From positions 4,464,001-4,528,000 of the forward strand of contig NZ_CBDDJZ010000001.1 of assembly GCF_965229915.1 (NCBI RefSeq): a DNA stretch of 64,000 nt, given 5' to 3'. Shown here piece after piece: positions 26,310-33,602 of the stretch. A program made the translations under genes and the position numbers. The DNA is from Marinoscillum sp965229915. GTDB taxonomy: Bacteria; Bacteroidota; Bacteroidia; Cytophagales; Cyclobacteriaceae. The notes beneath the pieces are model-generated. The model worked only from the letters and a program-made list of their open reading frames with translations. It had not been told where the DNA came from and searched no databases. Position 1 is the stretch's first letter. Every line of letters starts with the position of its first letter.

Positions 26310-26900
26310 CTAAAACTGCACCTCTGGAGCCTTTTCGGCACCTTCTTCAGCTTCGAAGAGTGGCTTTCGCTCAAAACCTCCCCAGCCAGCAATAATGCTG
26401 TTAGGAAATACCCGAATGTAGGTATTGTAGTCCTGTGTGGTTTCATTGAACCTTCTACGTGCTACGGCTATTCGATTCTCAGTTCCTTCCAACTGGGCTT
26501 GTAGCTCGAGAAAGTTTTGATTTGATTTTAGCTCAGGGTAGCGCTCCACAGTCACCAAAAGTCTGCTCAAGGCGGAATTCAATTGGCCCTGAGCCGCCTG
26601 GAATTGCTGCAGGTTTTCGGGTGTCAGGTTGCCCGCATCGATATTCATGCTGGATGCTTTGGCTCTTGCTTCTGTCACGCCTGTCAGTACTTCTTTCTCC
26701 TGCTCTGCAAACCCTTTTACGGTGTTTACCAGATTAGGTATGAGGTCATTTCTTCGCTGGTACTGGGTTTCTACATCTGACCAGGCAGTATTCACCGCTT
26801 CATCTTTAGTGACCATGCTGTTGTATTTTCCCGAAAAGAAATTGTAAATGAGGAAAACGGCCACAACAACAATGATTATGGTAATCCACTTTTTATTCAT
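26310..26900 (-). CDS. lemA: LemA family protein
   Basis: 196 residues. One N-terminal transmembrane helix (about 5-24) and a long helical bundle with the family motifs NTAWSDVETQYQRRNDLIPNLVNTVKG and ARRRFNETTQDYN. LemA proteins are membrane-anchored coiled coils of unclear function, often next to TPM-domain proteins. Here the two TPM genes are divergent from lemA across a 62-base gap rather than in one operon. The C-terminus is Glu/Pro rich. Confidence 0.92.
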   Translation of the reverse strand: MNKKWITIIIVVVAVFLIYNFFSGKYNSMVTKDEAVNTAWSDVETQYQRRNDLIPNLVNTVKGFAEQEKEVLTGVTEARAKASSMNIDAGNLTPENLQQFQAAQGQLNSALSRLLVTVERYPELKSNQNFLELQAQLEGTENRIAVARRRFNETTQDYNTYIRVFPNSIIAGWGGFERKPLFEAEEGAEKAPEVQF

Positions 26901-26962
26901 AATTCTACTTTATTAGTTTTAGCTTGCTGTATAAATACAAGGATACGAGAACTAACGATATT

Positions 26963-27853
26963 GTGAAAATTCGGATACTTTTTCCACTAATAATATTTCT
27001 GATTTCCTGGTCTGTTGTGGCACAGGATGTTCAAATTCCCGAACTGGAAGGTTATGTGACTGATCAAACCAGTACACTTAGTTCTGGGGAGAAAAACGCG
27101 CTGGAACGCAAGCTTTATGAGTTTCAGCAAGCCAAAGGAAGCCAGGTACGCGTAGTGATCATCTCCACCACCGGTGAGGAAACCATTGAGCAGTTCACGA
27201 TACGTCTGGCCGAGCAATGGAAGATTGGTCGGGGAGGTGTGGATGATGGTGTGATTTTACTCTTCGTAATGAGTGATCGCAAGATGCGAATAGAGGTGGG
27301 GTACGGACTAGAAGGAGCGCTCACTGATGCGTTAAGTAAACGCATCATTAGCAATGTGATTACCCCGGAATTTCGGTCTGGACATTTCTATCAGGGAATC
27401 GACAGTGGAGTAGACGTGGTGCTGAGCGCTATCAACGGAGAGGAACTACCTCCAGCTGTGAGTAAACAAAGGACTTCTGAAAATGATGGTGGTGGTGGTA
27501 ATTGGGCACTCGCCATTATTGTATTTGCTTTTTTTGGGGCAGCCATTTTGAAAGCGATACTTCACAAAGCACTTGGTAAAAAGAAATCTGTGGGAATTGT
27601 ATCCGTGATTGTCTTCATCATTGGATGGCTGATCGCTGGGTTCTTTGCCAGTTTATTTATCACAGCTGTAGTAGCCATCTTCATGTCTGTACCGTCAGGC
27701 GGTGGACGTGGAGGCCGCGGTGGCGGTGGCATGTACTGGAGCGGAGGCTTTGGTGGTAGTAGCGGCGGAGGATTCTCTGGAGGTGGAGGCTTTGGCGGCT
27801 TCTCCGGAGGCGGAGGCGGTTTTGGAGGCGGCGGAGCATCCGGAGGTTGGTAA
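26963..27853 (+). CDS. TPM domain-containing protein (YgcG type) with Gly-rich tail
   Basis: 296 residues from the GTG at 26963, which gives a clean signal peptide (MKIRILFPLIIFLISWSVVAQ); an in-frame TTG 39 bases upstream would place charged residues ahead of it. The TPM domain (about 25-165) has TDQTSTLSSGEKN, QWKIGRGGVDDGVILLF and the EVGYGLEG motif. Two transmembrane helices (about 180-240) and a Gly/Ser/Phe tail (about 245-296) follow, a common ending in this family. Extracytoplasmic domain anchored in the membrane. TPM domains are proposed phosphatases or membrane-integrity factors. Confidence 0.88.
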   Translation: MKIRILFPLIIFLISWSVVAQDVQIPELEGYVTDQTSTLSSGEKNALERKLYEFQQAKGSQVRVVIISTTGEETIEQFTIRLAEQWKIGRGGVDDGVILLFVMSDRKMRIEVGYGLEGALTDALSKRIISNVITPEFRSGHFYQGIDSGVDVVLSAINGEELPPAVSKQRTSENDGGGGNWALAIIVFAFFGAAILKAILHKALGKKKSVGIVSVIVFIIGWLIAGFFASLFITAVVAIFMSVPSGGGRGGRGGGGMYWSGGFGGSSGGGFSGGGGFGGFSGGGGGFGGGGASGGW

Positions 27854-27870
27854 TTAAAAGATTCAGATTA

Positions 27871-28521
27871 ATGGCTAGATATACATTTTCAGATACAGAG
27901 AAAGAGCAAGTAAAACAGGCAGTGAAAGATCTGGAAACCGTTTCTTGCGGGGAGATCGTGCCTTACTTTGTCAATTCCAGCGATGACTATGCAGAGGCAT
28001 CCTGGTATACTGCTGGAGTATTCGGTGGGGTGACTTCCGTTTTGATAGCGATCCTTTCCTACTTGTGGTTGTTGCCCTGGAGGCTTACTCCATTGGAGGT
28101 AAGTCTGATTATATTCGGTGCATTTTTAGTGGGATTTTTGATCCCATTAATCCTGCCCAAAGCCAAGCGATGGATCATTTCAAGTGATCGGCAGCAAGAG
28201 CGTGTCAATCAACGAGCCCTGCAGGCCTTCATGAACGAAAAGGTTTTCGAGACTGAAGAGCGAGTGGGCATATTGATCTTCATTAGTCGGTTGGAGCACC
28301 AGGTGCTGGTACTTGGCGATGAAGGCATCAGTCAGAAAGTAAAGCCTGAAGATTGGCAGCATGTAGTGAATGAAGTTATCAATGGCATCAAAGCCAATCA
28401 AATAGGGACTGGATTGGTCAAAGCCATTTCGCTATGCAAGGATTTGCTGCTGGACAATGGCTTTGTCAGGAAGTCTACTGACTTTAATGAACTGGATGAT
28501 AGTTTGCGAATAGAAGATTAA
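27871..28521 (+). CDS. TPM domain-containing protein, short cytoplasm-anchored form
   Basis: 216 residues from the ATG at 27871 (MARYTFSDTEKEQVKQAVKD). A short N-terminal segment with SCGEIVPYF, two transmembrane helices (about 45-95), and a TPM-like domain with FETEERVGILIFISRLEHQV and DEGISQKV. It follows the first TPM gene by 17 bases, forming the usual pair of long and short TPM proteins. Its TAA stop shares bases with the stop of the convergent reductase gene (TTAA, 28518-28521). Confidence 0.85.
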   Translation: MARYTFSDTEKEQVKQAVKDLETVSCGEIVPYFVNSSDDYAEASWYTAGVFGGVTSVLIAILSYLWLLPWRLTPLEVSLIIFGAFLVGFLIPLILPKAKRWIISSDRQQERVNQRALQAFMNEKVFETEERVGILIFISRLEHQVLVLGDEGISQKVKPEDWQHVVNEVINGIKANQIGTGLVKAISLCKDLLLDNGFVRKSTDFNELDDSLRIED

Positions 28522-29030
28522 CCTTTCCTGTGATAGAGCATTTTTACCAATCCAGAGTCGAATTCCTCAATATCCTGGATTTGAAACCAACTCTCCGCAC
28601 TTCTGGTGAAAAGTGGAATACCACTTCCAAGGATTACAGGCATTTTAAACAGCCATAGTTCATCAATCAATTGAGTTTCTAGTAGCAGGGTATTGATTTC
28701 AGCACCACCTACCAGCCAGATGTCTTTGCCTTTTTCCTCCTTGAGCCGCTTTACACAACCAGGGATGTCATGATGGATGAAAGTTATCTCATCCGTTGAT
28801 TCTGCTTTCAGGTCATGTGTAAACACGATACTCCGCTTGGTGCTGTATGGCCAGTCGCCAAATCCCAACACCTGTCGATACGTTTTCCCACCCATCAGTA
28901 CTGTATCAATGGTATTTAGGAAGTCTTTGTAGCCATAGTCCTGATCGGTGTACAGCCAATCTACATCGCCATTTTCTCGGGCAATATAACCATCGAGGCT
29001 GGTCGCAATGAATAGTTTTACCTTTCTCAT
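28518..29030 (-). CDS. Dihydrofolate reductase family protein (RibD C-terminal type)
   Basis: 170 residues with the RibD-C/DHFR-like fold: MRKVKLFIATSLDGYIARENGDVDWL, a GGKTYRQVLGFGDWPY segment and the nucleotide-binding WLVGGAEINTLLL. Proteins of this stand-alone group are common in Bacteroidetes and act as NADPH-dependent reductases of unknown substrate. It is coupled to the upstream nuclease gene by a four-base overlap and ends overlapping the convergent TPM gene. Confidence 0.9.
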   Translation of the reverse strand: MRKVKLFIATSLDGYIARENGDVDWLYTDQDYGYKDFLNTIDTVLMGGKTYRQVLGFGDWPYSTKRSIVFTHDLKAESTDEITFIHHDIPGCVKRLKEEKGKDIWLVGGAEINTLLLETQLIDELWLFKMPVILGSGIPLFTRSAESWFQIQDIEEFDSGLVKMLYHRKG

Positions 29031-29866
29031 AACTCACAGATATTTTTAGCTTCTTCCACAAGATGACGAATTTTGGATGGTTCCAACCCAATGTGCTGAA
29101 GTATGTCTGGCTGAGTAGCGAGACTGCTTGCAAGCACGATCTCCTGGCGAAAAAGTTGTTCTTTGATGTTTTTTGATAATCCGGGGATGGTGGTGACAGG
29201 GTAGAGCATGTACTTGGTTACAAGACTTTTCAAACTATTGGTGGGATGATCCCAGCTCATCATGTGGAGTCCGGTACATCGCCCAAAATCAGCTGCATCA
29301 CTCGTAAATCTGGCGTTGGTTACTACCCAGCCTTCGTGTTTTCTGGCATTAAACTCCTTGTTGGAGGACCAAACCGCTGAGAGATCTTCAAATCGCGACT
29401 TGATGTACATTGGCACTTTTACATCCGTCTTGTAGCCAAGTCTGTTGTGAAACTTACATTCCATCATTCGTACCGCATGATCGTTCACCGCAAGTACGTC
29501 CACTTCATGAGTTACACATTTTCCCTGCATGGTTTGTCCAACCTGCACCTGGTAGCCTTCTTTTTTCATTAGTTCACCTATGAACAGCTCAAAAGGATAT
29601 CCAGTAGGTCCAAGTTGTAACAGGGCTTTCTTTAATCCATATCTGGAGGCCTTCTCTTTCGCCCTGTTTTTGAGCAGGCGGTGTGCTTTTTGGTAAATCT
29701 GCTTAGTGCTGATCCCATTGTAAAGTCCAGACCTTATTGTTTGTGTGATCTTGTCAGCTTGGCTGGTGGTTGCACCGGCTTCTGTCAAGCTTTTTAAGAG
29801 TTTTTCAGGATCAAACGTATCGGTTTCACCTGAGAATTTTCGAATGGTAATGGGGTTACTGCTCAC
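29027..29866 (-). CDS. ATP-cone domain fused to an Mrr-like PD-(D/E)xK nuclease
   Basis: 279 residues. An ATP-cone domain (about 5-88: TIRKFSGETDTFDPEKLLKSLTEAG) is followed by a restriction-endonuclease-like domain (about 92-210) with the catalytic pattern EVDVLA and MECKFH (Asp and the Glu-x-Lys), and a C-terminal helical region (about 235-279) resembling a helix-hairpin-helix. ATP cones sense ATP/dATP in ribonucleotide reductase and NrdR; fused here they could gate the nuclease by nucleotide state. No methyltransferase or other restriction gene is nearby. Overlaps the reductase gene by four bases. Confidence 0.82.
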   Translation of the reverse strand: MSSNPITIRKFSGETDTFDPEKLLKSLTEAGATTSQADKITQTIRSGLYNGISTKQIYQKAHRLLKNRAKEKASRYGLKKALLQLGPTGYPFELFIGELMKKEGYQVQVGQTMQGKCVTHEVDVLAVNDHAVRMMECKFHNRLGYKTDVKVPMYIKSRFEDLSAVWSSNKEFNARKHEGWVVTNARFTSDAADFGRCTGLHMMSWDHPTNSLKSLVTKYMLYPVTTIPGLSKNIKEQLFRQEIVLASSLATQPDILQHIGLEPSKIRHLVEEAKNICEL

Positions 29867-29902
29867 TTTGGGAAGTTAACTCTGCCAACTCAATTTTTCC
29901 AA

Positions 29903-30649
29903 TTAGGAATAGTGAAATATCACTCGGATCAGAAGTAGTATACCACTTAACACCATGAAGCCGATGGCCCATTGACGAAACCGTAGGTCAGTGATCTGGC
30001 TAAGTAACCTTTTACCAAAGAGATTGCCCACAGCTATGCCTAGCCCCAAAGCGATGGCTAATGTCCATTCAGTGGAATCCAACAAGCCGAAGACGGTATA
30101 GGAGCCAAGTTGAGCAAGACCCATGATGAAGCTATTGGCCGTTTTGGTGGCGATTAGCTCCTCCTTTGAAATATTTAGATTGAGGTAGAATGGGTTTAAT
30201 ACAGGACCAGCTCCTCCGATTAGAGTGCCAATAACGGAGATGAGCAATCCCAATGGAGCGAGCAAGGGATAACTCATCGGGAAAGAGGCTTTCTTTTTGC
30301 CCCATCTATATTGAAAGAGTGTGGAGATAAGAAATAGCCCAACAATCACCTGGAGAATAGGGATTTCAGCTTTTTTGAAAAAGGCAGCTGCCACCAAGGA
30401 ACCTAGCATGGCAGATGGAGCGTACCACCCGACGGCTTTCCATACGATGGATTTCCAGAAAAGTACGAGTCGAGTGGGTCTTCCGAATAAGTTGGCTGCA
30501 TTCAGCACTGGAGCTGTTGCTGTCACCCCGATGAGTAAATTCAGAATAGGTATGAGCATCAGTGCTCCACCACCAGCTGTCAGTGTGGAGATACTAAAAG
30601 CAACTACACCACAAGCAAACAGTAGGAGTAGAAGCTGCCATTCAGCCAT
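29903..30649 (-). CDS. TauE/SafE family sulfite exporter
   Basis: 248 residues with about eight transmembrane helices and the two-repeat TauE pattern: FSISTLTAGGGALMLIPIL in the first half and VIGTLIGGAGPVLNPFYL in the second. Family members export sulfite, sulfoacetate or other organic acids. The rhodanese/YeeE thiosulfate operon is 3 kb away, which makes a sulfur role plausible but not shown. A small membrane protein gene lies 18 bases upstream on the same strand. Confidence 0.88.
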   Translation of the reverse strand: MAEWQLLLLLFACGVVAFSISTLTAGGGALMLIPILNLLIGVTATAPVLNAANLFGRPTRLVLFWKSIVWKAVGWYAPSAMLGSLVAAAFFKKAEIPILQVIVGLFLISTLFQYRWGKKKASFPMSYPLLAPLGLLISVIGTLIGGAGPVLNPFYLNLNISKEELIATKTANSFIMGLAQLGSYTVFGLLDSTEWTLAIALGLGIAVGNLFGKRLLSQITDLRFRQWAIGFMVLSGILLLIRVIFHYS

Positions 30650-30667
30650 GACAAGATCATTTTTGAA

Positions 30668-30895
30668 TTATACGCTTGCCTTACCTCTAAAGGTACGAAG
30701 CACCAAAATGATGCATATGATCGTCCAGACTATCACCAGAGTGGCTTTCCACCAACCTTGACCAGACATGGCCTCACCATTAATTTTGATTTCAATAGTG
30801 GTGGAAGTAGTATCGGCTGCAGCAGTTGCTGTTTCCTGAGCAAAAGCGACAAGGGAGAAAAAAAGCGCAGATAGTGCAGCGAAGACTCTTTTCAT
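30668..30895 (-). CDS. Small exported single-helix membrane protein
   Basis: 75 residues from the ATG at 30895 (MKRVFAALSALFFSLVAFAQ, a signal peptide); a longer frame to 30952 adds residues without similarity to such signals. An Ala/Thr-rich stretch and a transmembrane helix (about 47-66, KATLVIVWTIICIILVL) end in a basic tail. Not recognised; similar small proteins appear beside exporters in Bacteroidetes. Confidence 0.6.
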   Translation of the reverse strand: MKRVFAALSALFFSLVAFAQETATAAADTTSTTIEIKINGEAMSGQGWWKATLVIVWTIICIILVLRTFRGKASV

Positions 30896-30982
30896 AGTAG
30901 CATTAGGAAATTTATCGTATGCTAAGGTAAGCGAAGTTTGGGTTTTAGACAATTCGAGAAATATTTTGTGGGCAAGAATAGT

Positions 30983-31012
30983 TTTGATGTGTCATTTGCC
31001 TCACTATATTTG
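30983..31012 (+). promoter_or_regulatory. Promoter of the tRNA-Arg locus
   Basis: TTTG at 30983-30986, an 18-base spacer and TATATTTG at 31005-31012 match the Bacteroidetes promoter consensus closely. The first tRNA-like unit begins 18 bases downstream of the -7 box, so transcription should include units A, B and the intact tRNA C up to the terminator at 31309-31345. Confidence 0.6.
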
Positions 31013-31030
31013 CAATCCTTTTGAGGAAAT

Positions 31031-31091
31031 GCACTCGTAGTTCAACTGGCGGTCCGCCGTTGCGGTAGAATATCAGTATGTCGGCATTCCA
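31031..31091 (+). pseudogene. tRNA-Arg-like fragment A (5' half with hairpin insertion)
   Basis: Begins with the acceptor, D-stem and D-loop start GCACTCGTAGTTCAACTGG, as in unit B, then carries a GC-rich insertion (CGGTCCGCCGTTGCGG, 31050-31065) at the position where unit B has its D-loop insertion, and resumes with TAGAATA. It loses tRNA similarity in the anticodon arm and has no 3' half. Confidence 0.6.
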
Positions 31092-31106
31092 TAAAGGGAA
31101 ACAATA

Positions 31107-31226
31107 GCACTCGTAGTTCAACTGGACGGTTCGCCGCTGCGATAGAATACCAGATTTCGGTTCGGCCGGAAAGGATCTGGGGGTTGAGGGGCGGTTCGCC
31201 GCTGCGATCGAATCCTTCCGAGTGCA
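31107..31226 (+). pseudogene. tRNA-Arg(UCG)-like gene B with insertions in D, anticodon and T loops
   Basis: With three segments removed this reads as a complete 74-base tRNA-Arg (anticodon TCG). The acceptor stem GCACTCG (31107-31113) pairs 7/7 with CGAGTGC (31219-31225); the D stem GTTC/GAAT, anticodon stem CCAGA/TCTGG and T stem GAGGG/CCTTC all pair. Insertions: 31127-31142 in the D loop after the GGA, 31162-31175 in the 3' side of the anticodon loop, and 31191-31207 at the start of the T loop. The D and T insertions share CGGTTCGCCGCTGCGA, which folds as a GCGG/CCGC stem capped by TTCG. The anticodon insertion contains its own TTCG-containing hairpin. It cannot be a conventional tRNA unless processed. 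Confidence 0.7.
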
Positions 31227-31230
31227 ACAA

Positions 31231-31304
31231 GCACCCATAGCTCAACTGGATAGAGCGCTGGATTTCGGCTCCAGAGGTTGAGGGTTCGACTCCTTCTGGG
31301 TGTA
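31231..31304 (+). tRNA. tRNA-Arg (anticodon TCG), intact
   Basis: 74 bases, full cloverleaf: acceptor GCACCCA with TGGGTGT (first pair G-U), T8 A9, D stem GCTC/GAGC, anticodon stem CTGGA/TCCAG with loop TTTCGGC (anticodon TCG, decoding CGA), variable loop AGGTT, T stem GAGGG/CCTTC with loop TTCGACT, discriminator A; CCA is not encoded. It follows unit B by four bases and is followed by a terminator. Confidence 0.92.
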
Positions 31305-31308
31305 CAAT

Positions 31309-31345
31309 AAAAAAGCTTCTTGATTTATTTCAAGGAGCTTTTTTT
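31309..31345 (+). terminator. Rho-independent terminator of the tRNA-Arg locus
   Basis: AAAAAGCT then CTTGA pairs with TCAAG then AGCTTTTT (one bulged base on each side), ending in a seven-T run. Placed five bases after the tRNA. Confidence 0.85.
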
Positions 31346-31364
31346 GTTTAGAGATAACATTTTG

Positions 31365-31445
31365 TTAGTTCAACTGGCGGTGCGTCGATAACGCTAGCCC
31401 GATGGAAAATCGGTGAGGTTTAGCGATTCACCTAAAAGGCAAACA
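31365..31445 (+). other. tRNA-like fragment E followed by a structured segment
   Basis: TTAGTTCAACTGGCGGT (31365-31381) repeats the D-arm part of units A, B and D together with the start of the GC-rich insertion. The sequence after it is structured: CGCTA pairs with TAGCG, CCGAT with ATCGG, and GGTGA with TCACC between 31390 and 31432. It lies beyond the terminator and has no recognisable 3' tRNA half. Confidence 0.45.
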
Positions 31446-31482
31446 GCACTCGTAGTTTAACTGGTCGGTTCGCCGCTGTGAT
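31446..31482 (+). pseudogene. tRNA-Arg-like fragment D (5' half with hairpin insertion)
   Basis: GCACTCGTAGTTTAACTGGT followed by CGGTTCGCCGCTGTGA, the same arrangement as the 5' half of unit B with three or so substitutions. Instead of the rest of a tRNA it runs into four 14-base tandem repeats. Confidence 0.6.
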
Positions 31483-31538
31483 GCGATCGGCTAGATGCAA
31501 TCGGCTAGATGCGATCGGCTAGATGCGATCGACCAGAT
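31483..31538. repeat. Four tandem 14-bp repeats at the end of fragment D
   Basis: Units GCGATCGGCTAGAT at 31483 and 31511, GCAATCGGCTAGAT at 31497 and GCGATCGACCAGAT at 31525. No spacers, so not a CRISPR array. The last unit's ACCAGAT resembles the start of the anticodon arm of unit B, and TAGAT resembles its TAGAAT D-stem end. Confidence 0.9.
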
Positions 31539-31613
31539 CGACTCTATGTATTGCCAGCAGGCATATTTTGGTTGTACTTTATTGATTTCTCATTTTTTGG
31601 TAAGCCTTTTTTG

Positions 31614-32303
31614 TTAGGTTGATCCTTCCACTTTCAGGATATATCCCTGTCCGTGGACATTGGCTATTCTGATACGTGGATCATGCTGAAGGTACTTTCT
31701 TAGTTTGGAAATCACCACATCCATACTTCGCCTTTTAAAATAGCCCGCATCACCCCACAATTGACGCAGCATGATATCACGATTGACAAGACGGCCTAAG
31801 TCGTTGCACAGAAGCTCCAGTACTTGGTTTTCCTTTTGAGTTAGGTGTTGGACTTCTCCATTAATCGAAAGTTCATGATTCTGGATGTCGTACTGATAAC
31901 TACCGATAGCGACCTGAGAAGTACGACTAATTGCATCTGGACTACTGCGGCGGAGCACGGCATGAATCCGTGCAATAAGTTCCTCTTCATCTACTGGCTT
32001 GACGATGTAGTCGTCAGCACCAAGTTTAAAGCCTTTGAGTTTATCAACTTTAAGAGATTTGGAAGTGAGGAAGATAATGGGCAAAGATGGACTGTTCTGT
32101 TTCAATCCGGCAGCAAGTGTAAACCCATCTTTTTTAGGCATCATCACATCCAGAATGCATAAATCATACGCCTGTTGTGCAGCTTGTCGCTCACCTGATT
32201 CTCCATCCATTGTCCAGTCTACAGAAAAGCCATTCATTTCCAGGTATTCTCTTAAAATGTACCCAAGGTTTTTATCATCTTCTACCAGTAGGATTTTATT
32301 CAT
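31614..32303 (-). CDS. OmpR-family response regulator (RprY-like)
   Basis: 229 residues. Receiver domain (about 1-118) with acidic pocket VEDD, phospho-acceptor Asp52 (CILDVMMPKKDGF), FLTSKSL and DDYIVKPVD. A winged-helix effector domain (about 130-228) contains LTQKENQVLELLC and the RRSMDVVISKLRKYLQHDP recognition helix. It overlaps the kinase gene by four bases. The pair resembles RprX/RprY of Bacteroides. Direct TTTAAC repeats ahead of the kinase gene are candidate binding sites. Confidence 0.92.
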   Translation of the reverse strand: MNKILLVEDDKNLGYILREYLEMNGFSVDWTMDGESGERQAAQQAYDLCILDVMMPKKDGFTLAAGLKQNSPSLPIIFLTSKSLKVDKLKGFKLGADDYIVKPVDEEELIARIHAVLRRSSPDAISRTSQVAIGSYQYDIQNHELSINGEVQHLTQKENQVLELLCNDLGRLVNRDIMLRQLWGDAGYFKRRSMDVVISKLRKYLQHDPRIRIANVHGQGYILKVEGST

Positions 32304-33592
32304 GGTTTTCGGGGTAATTTGAGCGTAAATGTGGTTCCCTGGTTTGGTGTGCTTGTTAAACTGATTTCACCTTGATGTAGGCTTACAATTCGCTTTACAT
32401 AGCTTAGTCCAAGCCCAAATCCTTTGACTGTGTGCGTGTTGCCCTTCTCGGCTCTAAAGAACTGATCAAAAATCAGTTTCTGGTGGACAGAATTAATACC
32501 AATACCATTATCGGTAATGCTAAAAGTCAAGTGGGAAGAGTTGTCCGATGTTACTAGCCGGATGATAGGTGTGTGCTTCGTGTATTTGATGGAATTGTCC
32601 ACCAGATTGAAGAGAACATTTTTGAGGTGAACTTCATCACCGGTTACAATCGGATTGCTAGCCTTCAGGTCCAATTCTATTTGACCTTCATTTTCTTCCA
32701 GAATAACACAGTAGCTGCTAACAACTTCATGGATCAGTTCATGGAAGTCAATGAGTGTCGGATCCATGGTGAAGTTGCCAGAGTCAATCACTGCCATTTG
32801 TAAGATTTTGTCTACTTGTGATTGAAGTCTTTTGGATTCTGAATCGATCACGTGTACGTAGGATTTGAGTTTTTCTGAGGTCGCTATTTCTTGCTTTTTG
32901 ATCAGAGATTTAGCGGCTAGTGAAATGGAGAAAATAGGTGTTTTGAATTCATGAGTGAGGTTGTTGATAAAATCTCTTTTGAGGTCCGAAAGCTTCTTTT
33001 GCTTATTGATGGTATAGATAGTGTAAGCAAAGGCGACCATTACAATGATGATCAGCAGGAAACTCTGACGAATTATTTGAAACGACTCACCAATGATTAC
33101 CTCCTCTTTATTGGTATAGGTCATGGCAATATCTAGTGTATTGCTCAAAATCATGCAAAAGCACAAATGGTTTTCAGCCTTCAGCACATTCATGGCTTTG
33201 GGCAGTTCCGGCCTATGATTGCGATGGATCATGCACCCAAATTCATCTGAGACAAAACCATCTACCCGATACTCGAGCTTGGGGTAGTTTAGGGCGAGTA
33301 CTTCATCGATGCCTTTGCGGAGTGCTACCTGCAGAGAATCTGAGAGCTCAGAATCGCTGGAGAAGGAAAAGTCTTCTGTTCCTTGAAATTCTCCAACCAA
33401 ATGACCCAGTGTCTGATTGAACATCATGTGGTCATATAGATCTGAAAGGATTCTGGGAATGGTGAGTTCCATCATACGACGATTTGTTTCCAAATCATTT
33501 TTCAATATTCGGTATTGATTATAAAGTAGGCTACCCAGGGCTAGGATCACCAGCACCAACAGTGATACAATGATGTATTTACTCCATTTCAT
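32300..33592 (-). CDS. Sensor histidine kinase (RprX-like)
   Basis: 430 residues. Two transmembrane helices (about 7-25 and 178-198) flank a periplasmic domain of about 150 residues with two Cys pairs (GCMIHRNH and HLCFCM). HisKA domain with the phospho-accepting His in FINNLTHEFKTPI (about 220), then HATPase with VDNSIKYT, DNGIGI and GFGLGLSYVKRIV. It is the first gene of a two-gene operon, divergent from the rhodanese operon across 146 bases. The ligand is not evident. Confidence 0.92.
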   Translation of the reverse strand: MKWSKYIIVSLLVLVILALGSLLYNQYRILKNDLETNRRMMELTIPRILSDLYDHMMFNQTLGHLVGEFQGTEDFSFSSDSELSDSLQVALRKGIDEVLALNYPKLEYRVDGFVSDEFGCMIHRNHRPELPKAMNVLKAENHLCFCMILSNTLDIAMTYTNKEEVIIGESFQIIRQSFLLIIIVMVAFAYTIYTINKQKKLSDLKRDFINNLTHEFKTPIFSISLAAKSLIKKQEIATSEKLKSYVHVIDSESKRLQSQVDKILQMAVIDSGNFTMDPTLIDFHELIHEVVSSYCVILEENEGQIELDLKASNPIVTGDEVHLKNVLFNLVDNSIKYTKHTPIIRLVTSDNSSHLTFSITDNGIGINSVHQKLIFDQFFRAEKGNTHTVKGFGLGLSYVKRIVSLHQGEISLTSTPNQGTTFTLKLPRKP

Positions 33593-33602
33593 TCATTGAA
33601 AA

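Noticed and set aside
27700..27853. GC-rich repetitive stretch as a mobile repeat
   Set aside because: It encodes the Gly-rich tail common in TPM proteins and is in frame throughout.
30945..31238. Minus-strand open frames of 67-97 codons across the tRNA-like units
   Set aside because: They are antisense to the tRNA repeats and contain repeated peptide patches caused by the insert; no family resemblance or ribosome site.
31483..31538. Short direct repeats that could look like a CRISPR array
   Set aside because: The 14-base units are contiguous without spacers, and no cas genes are in the window.
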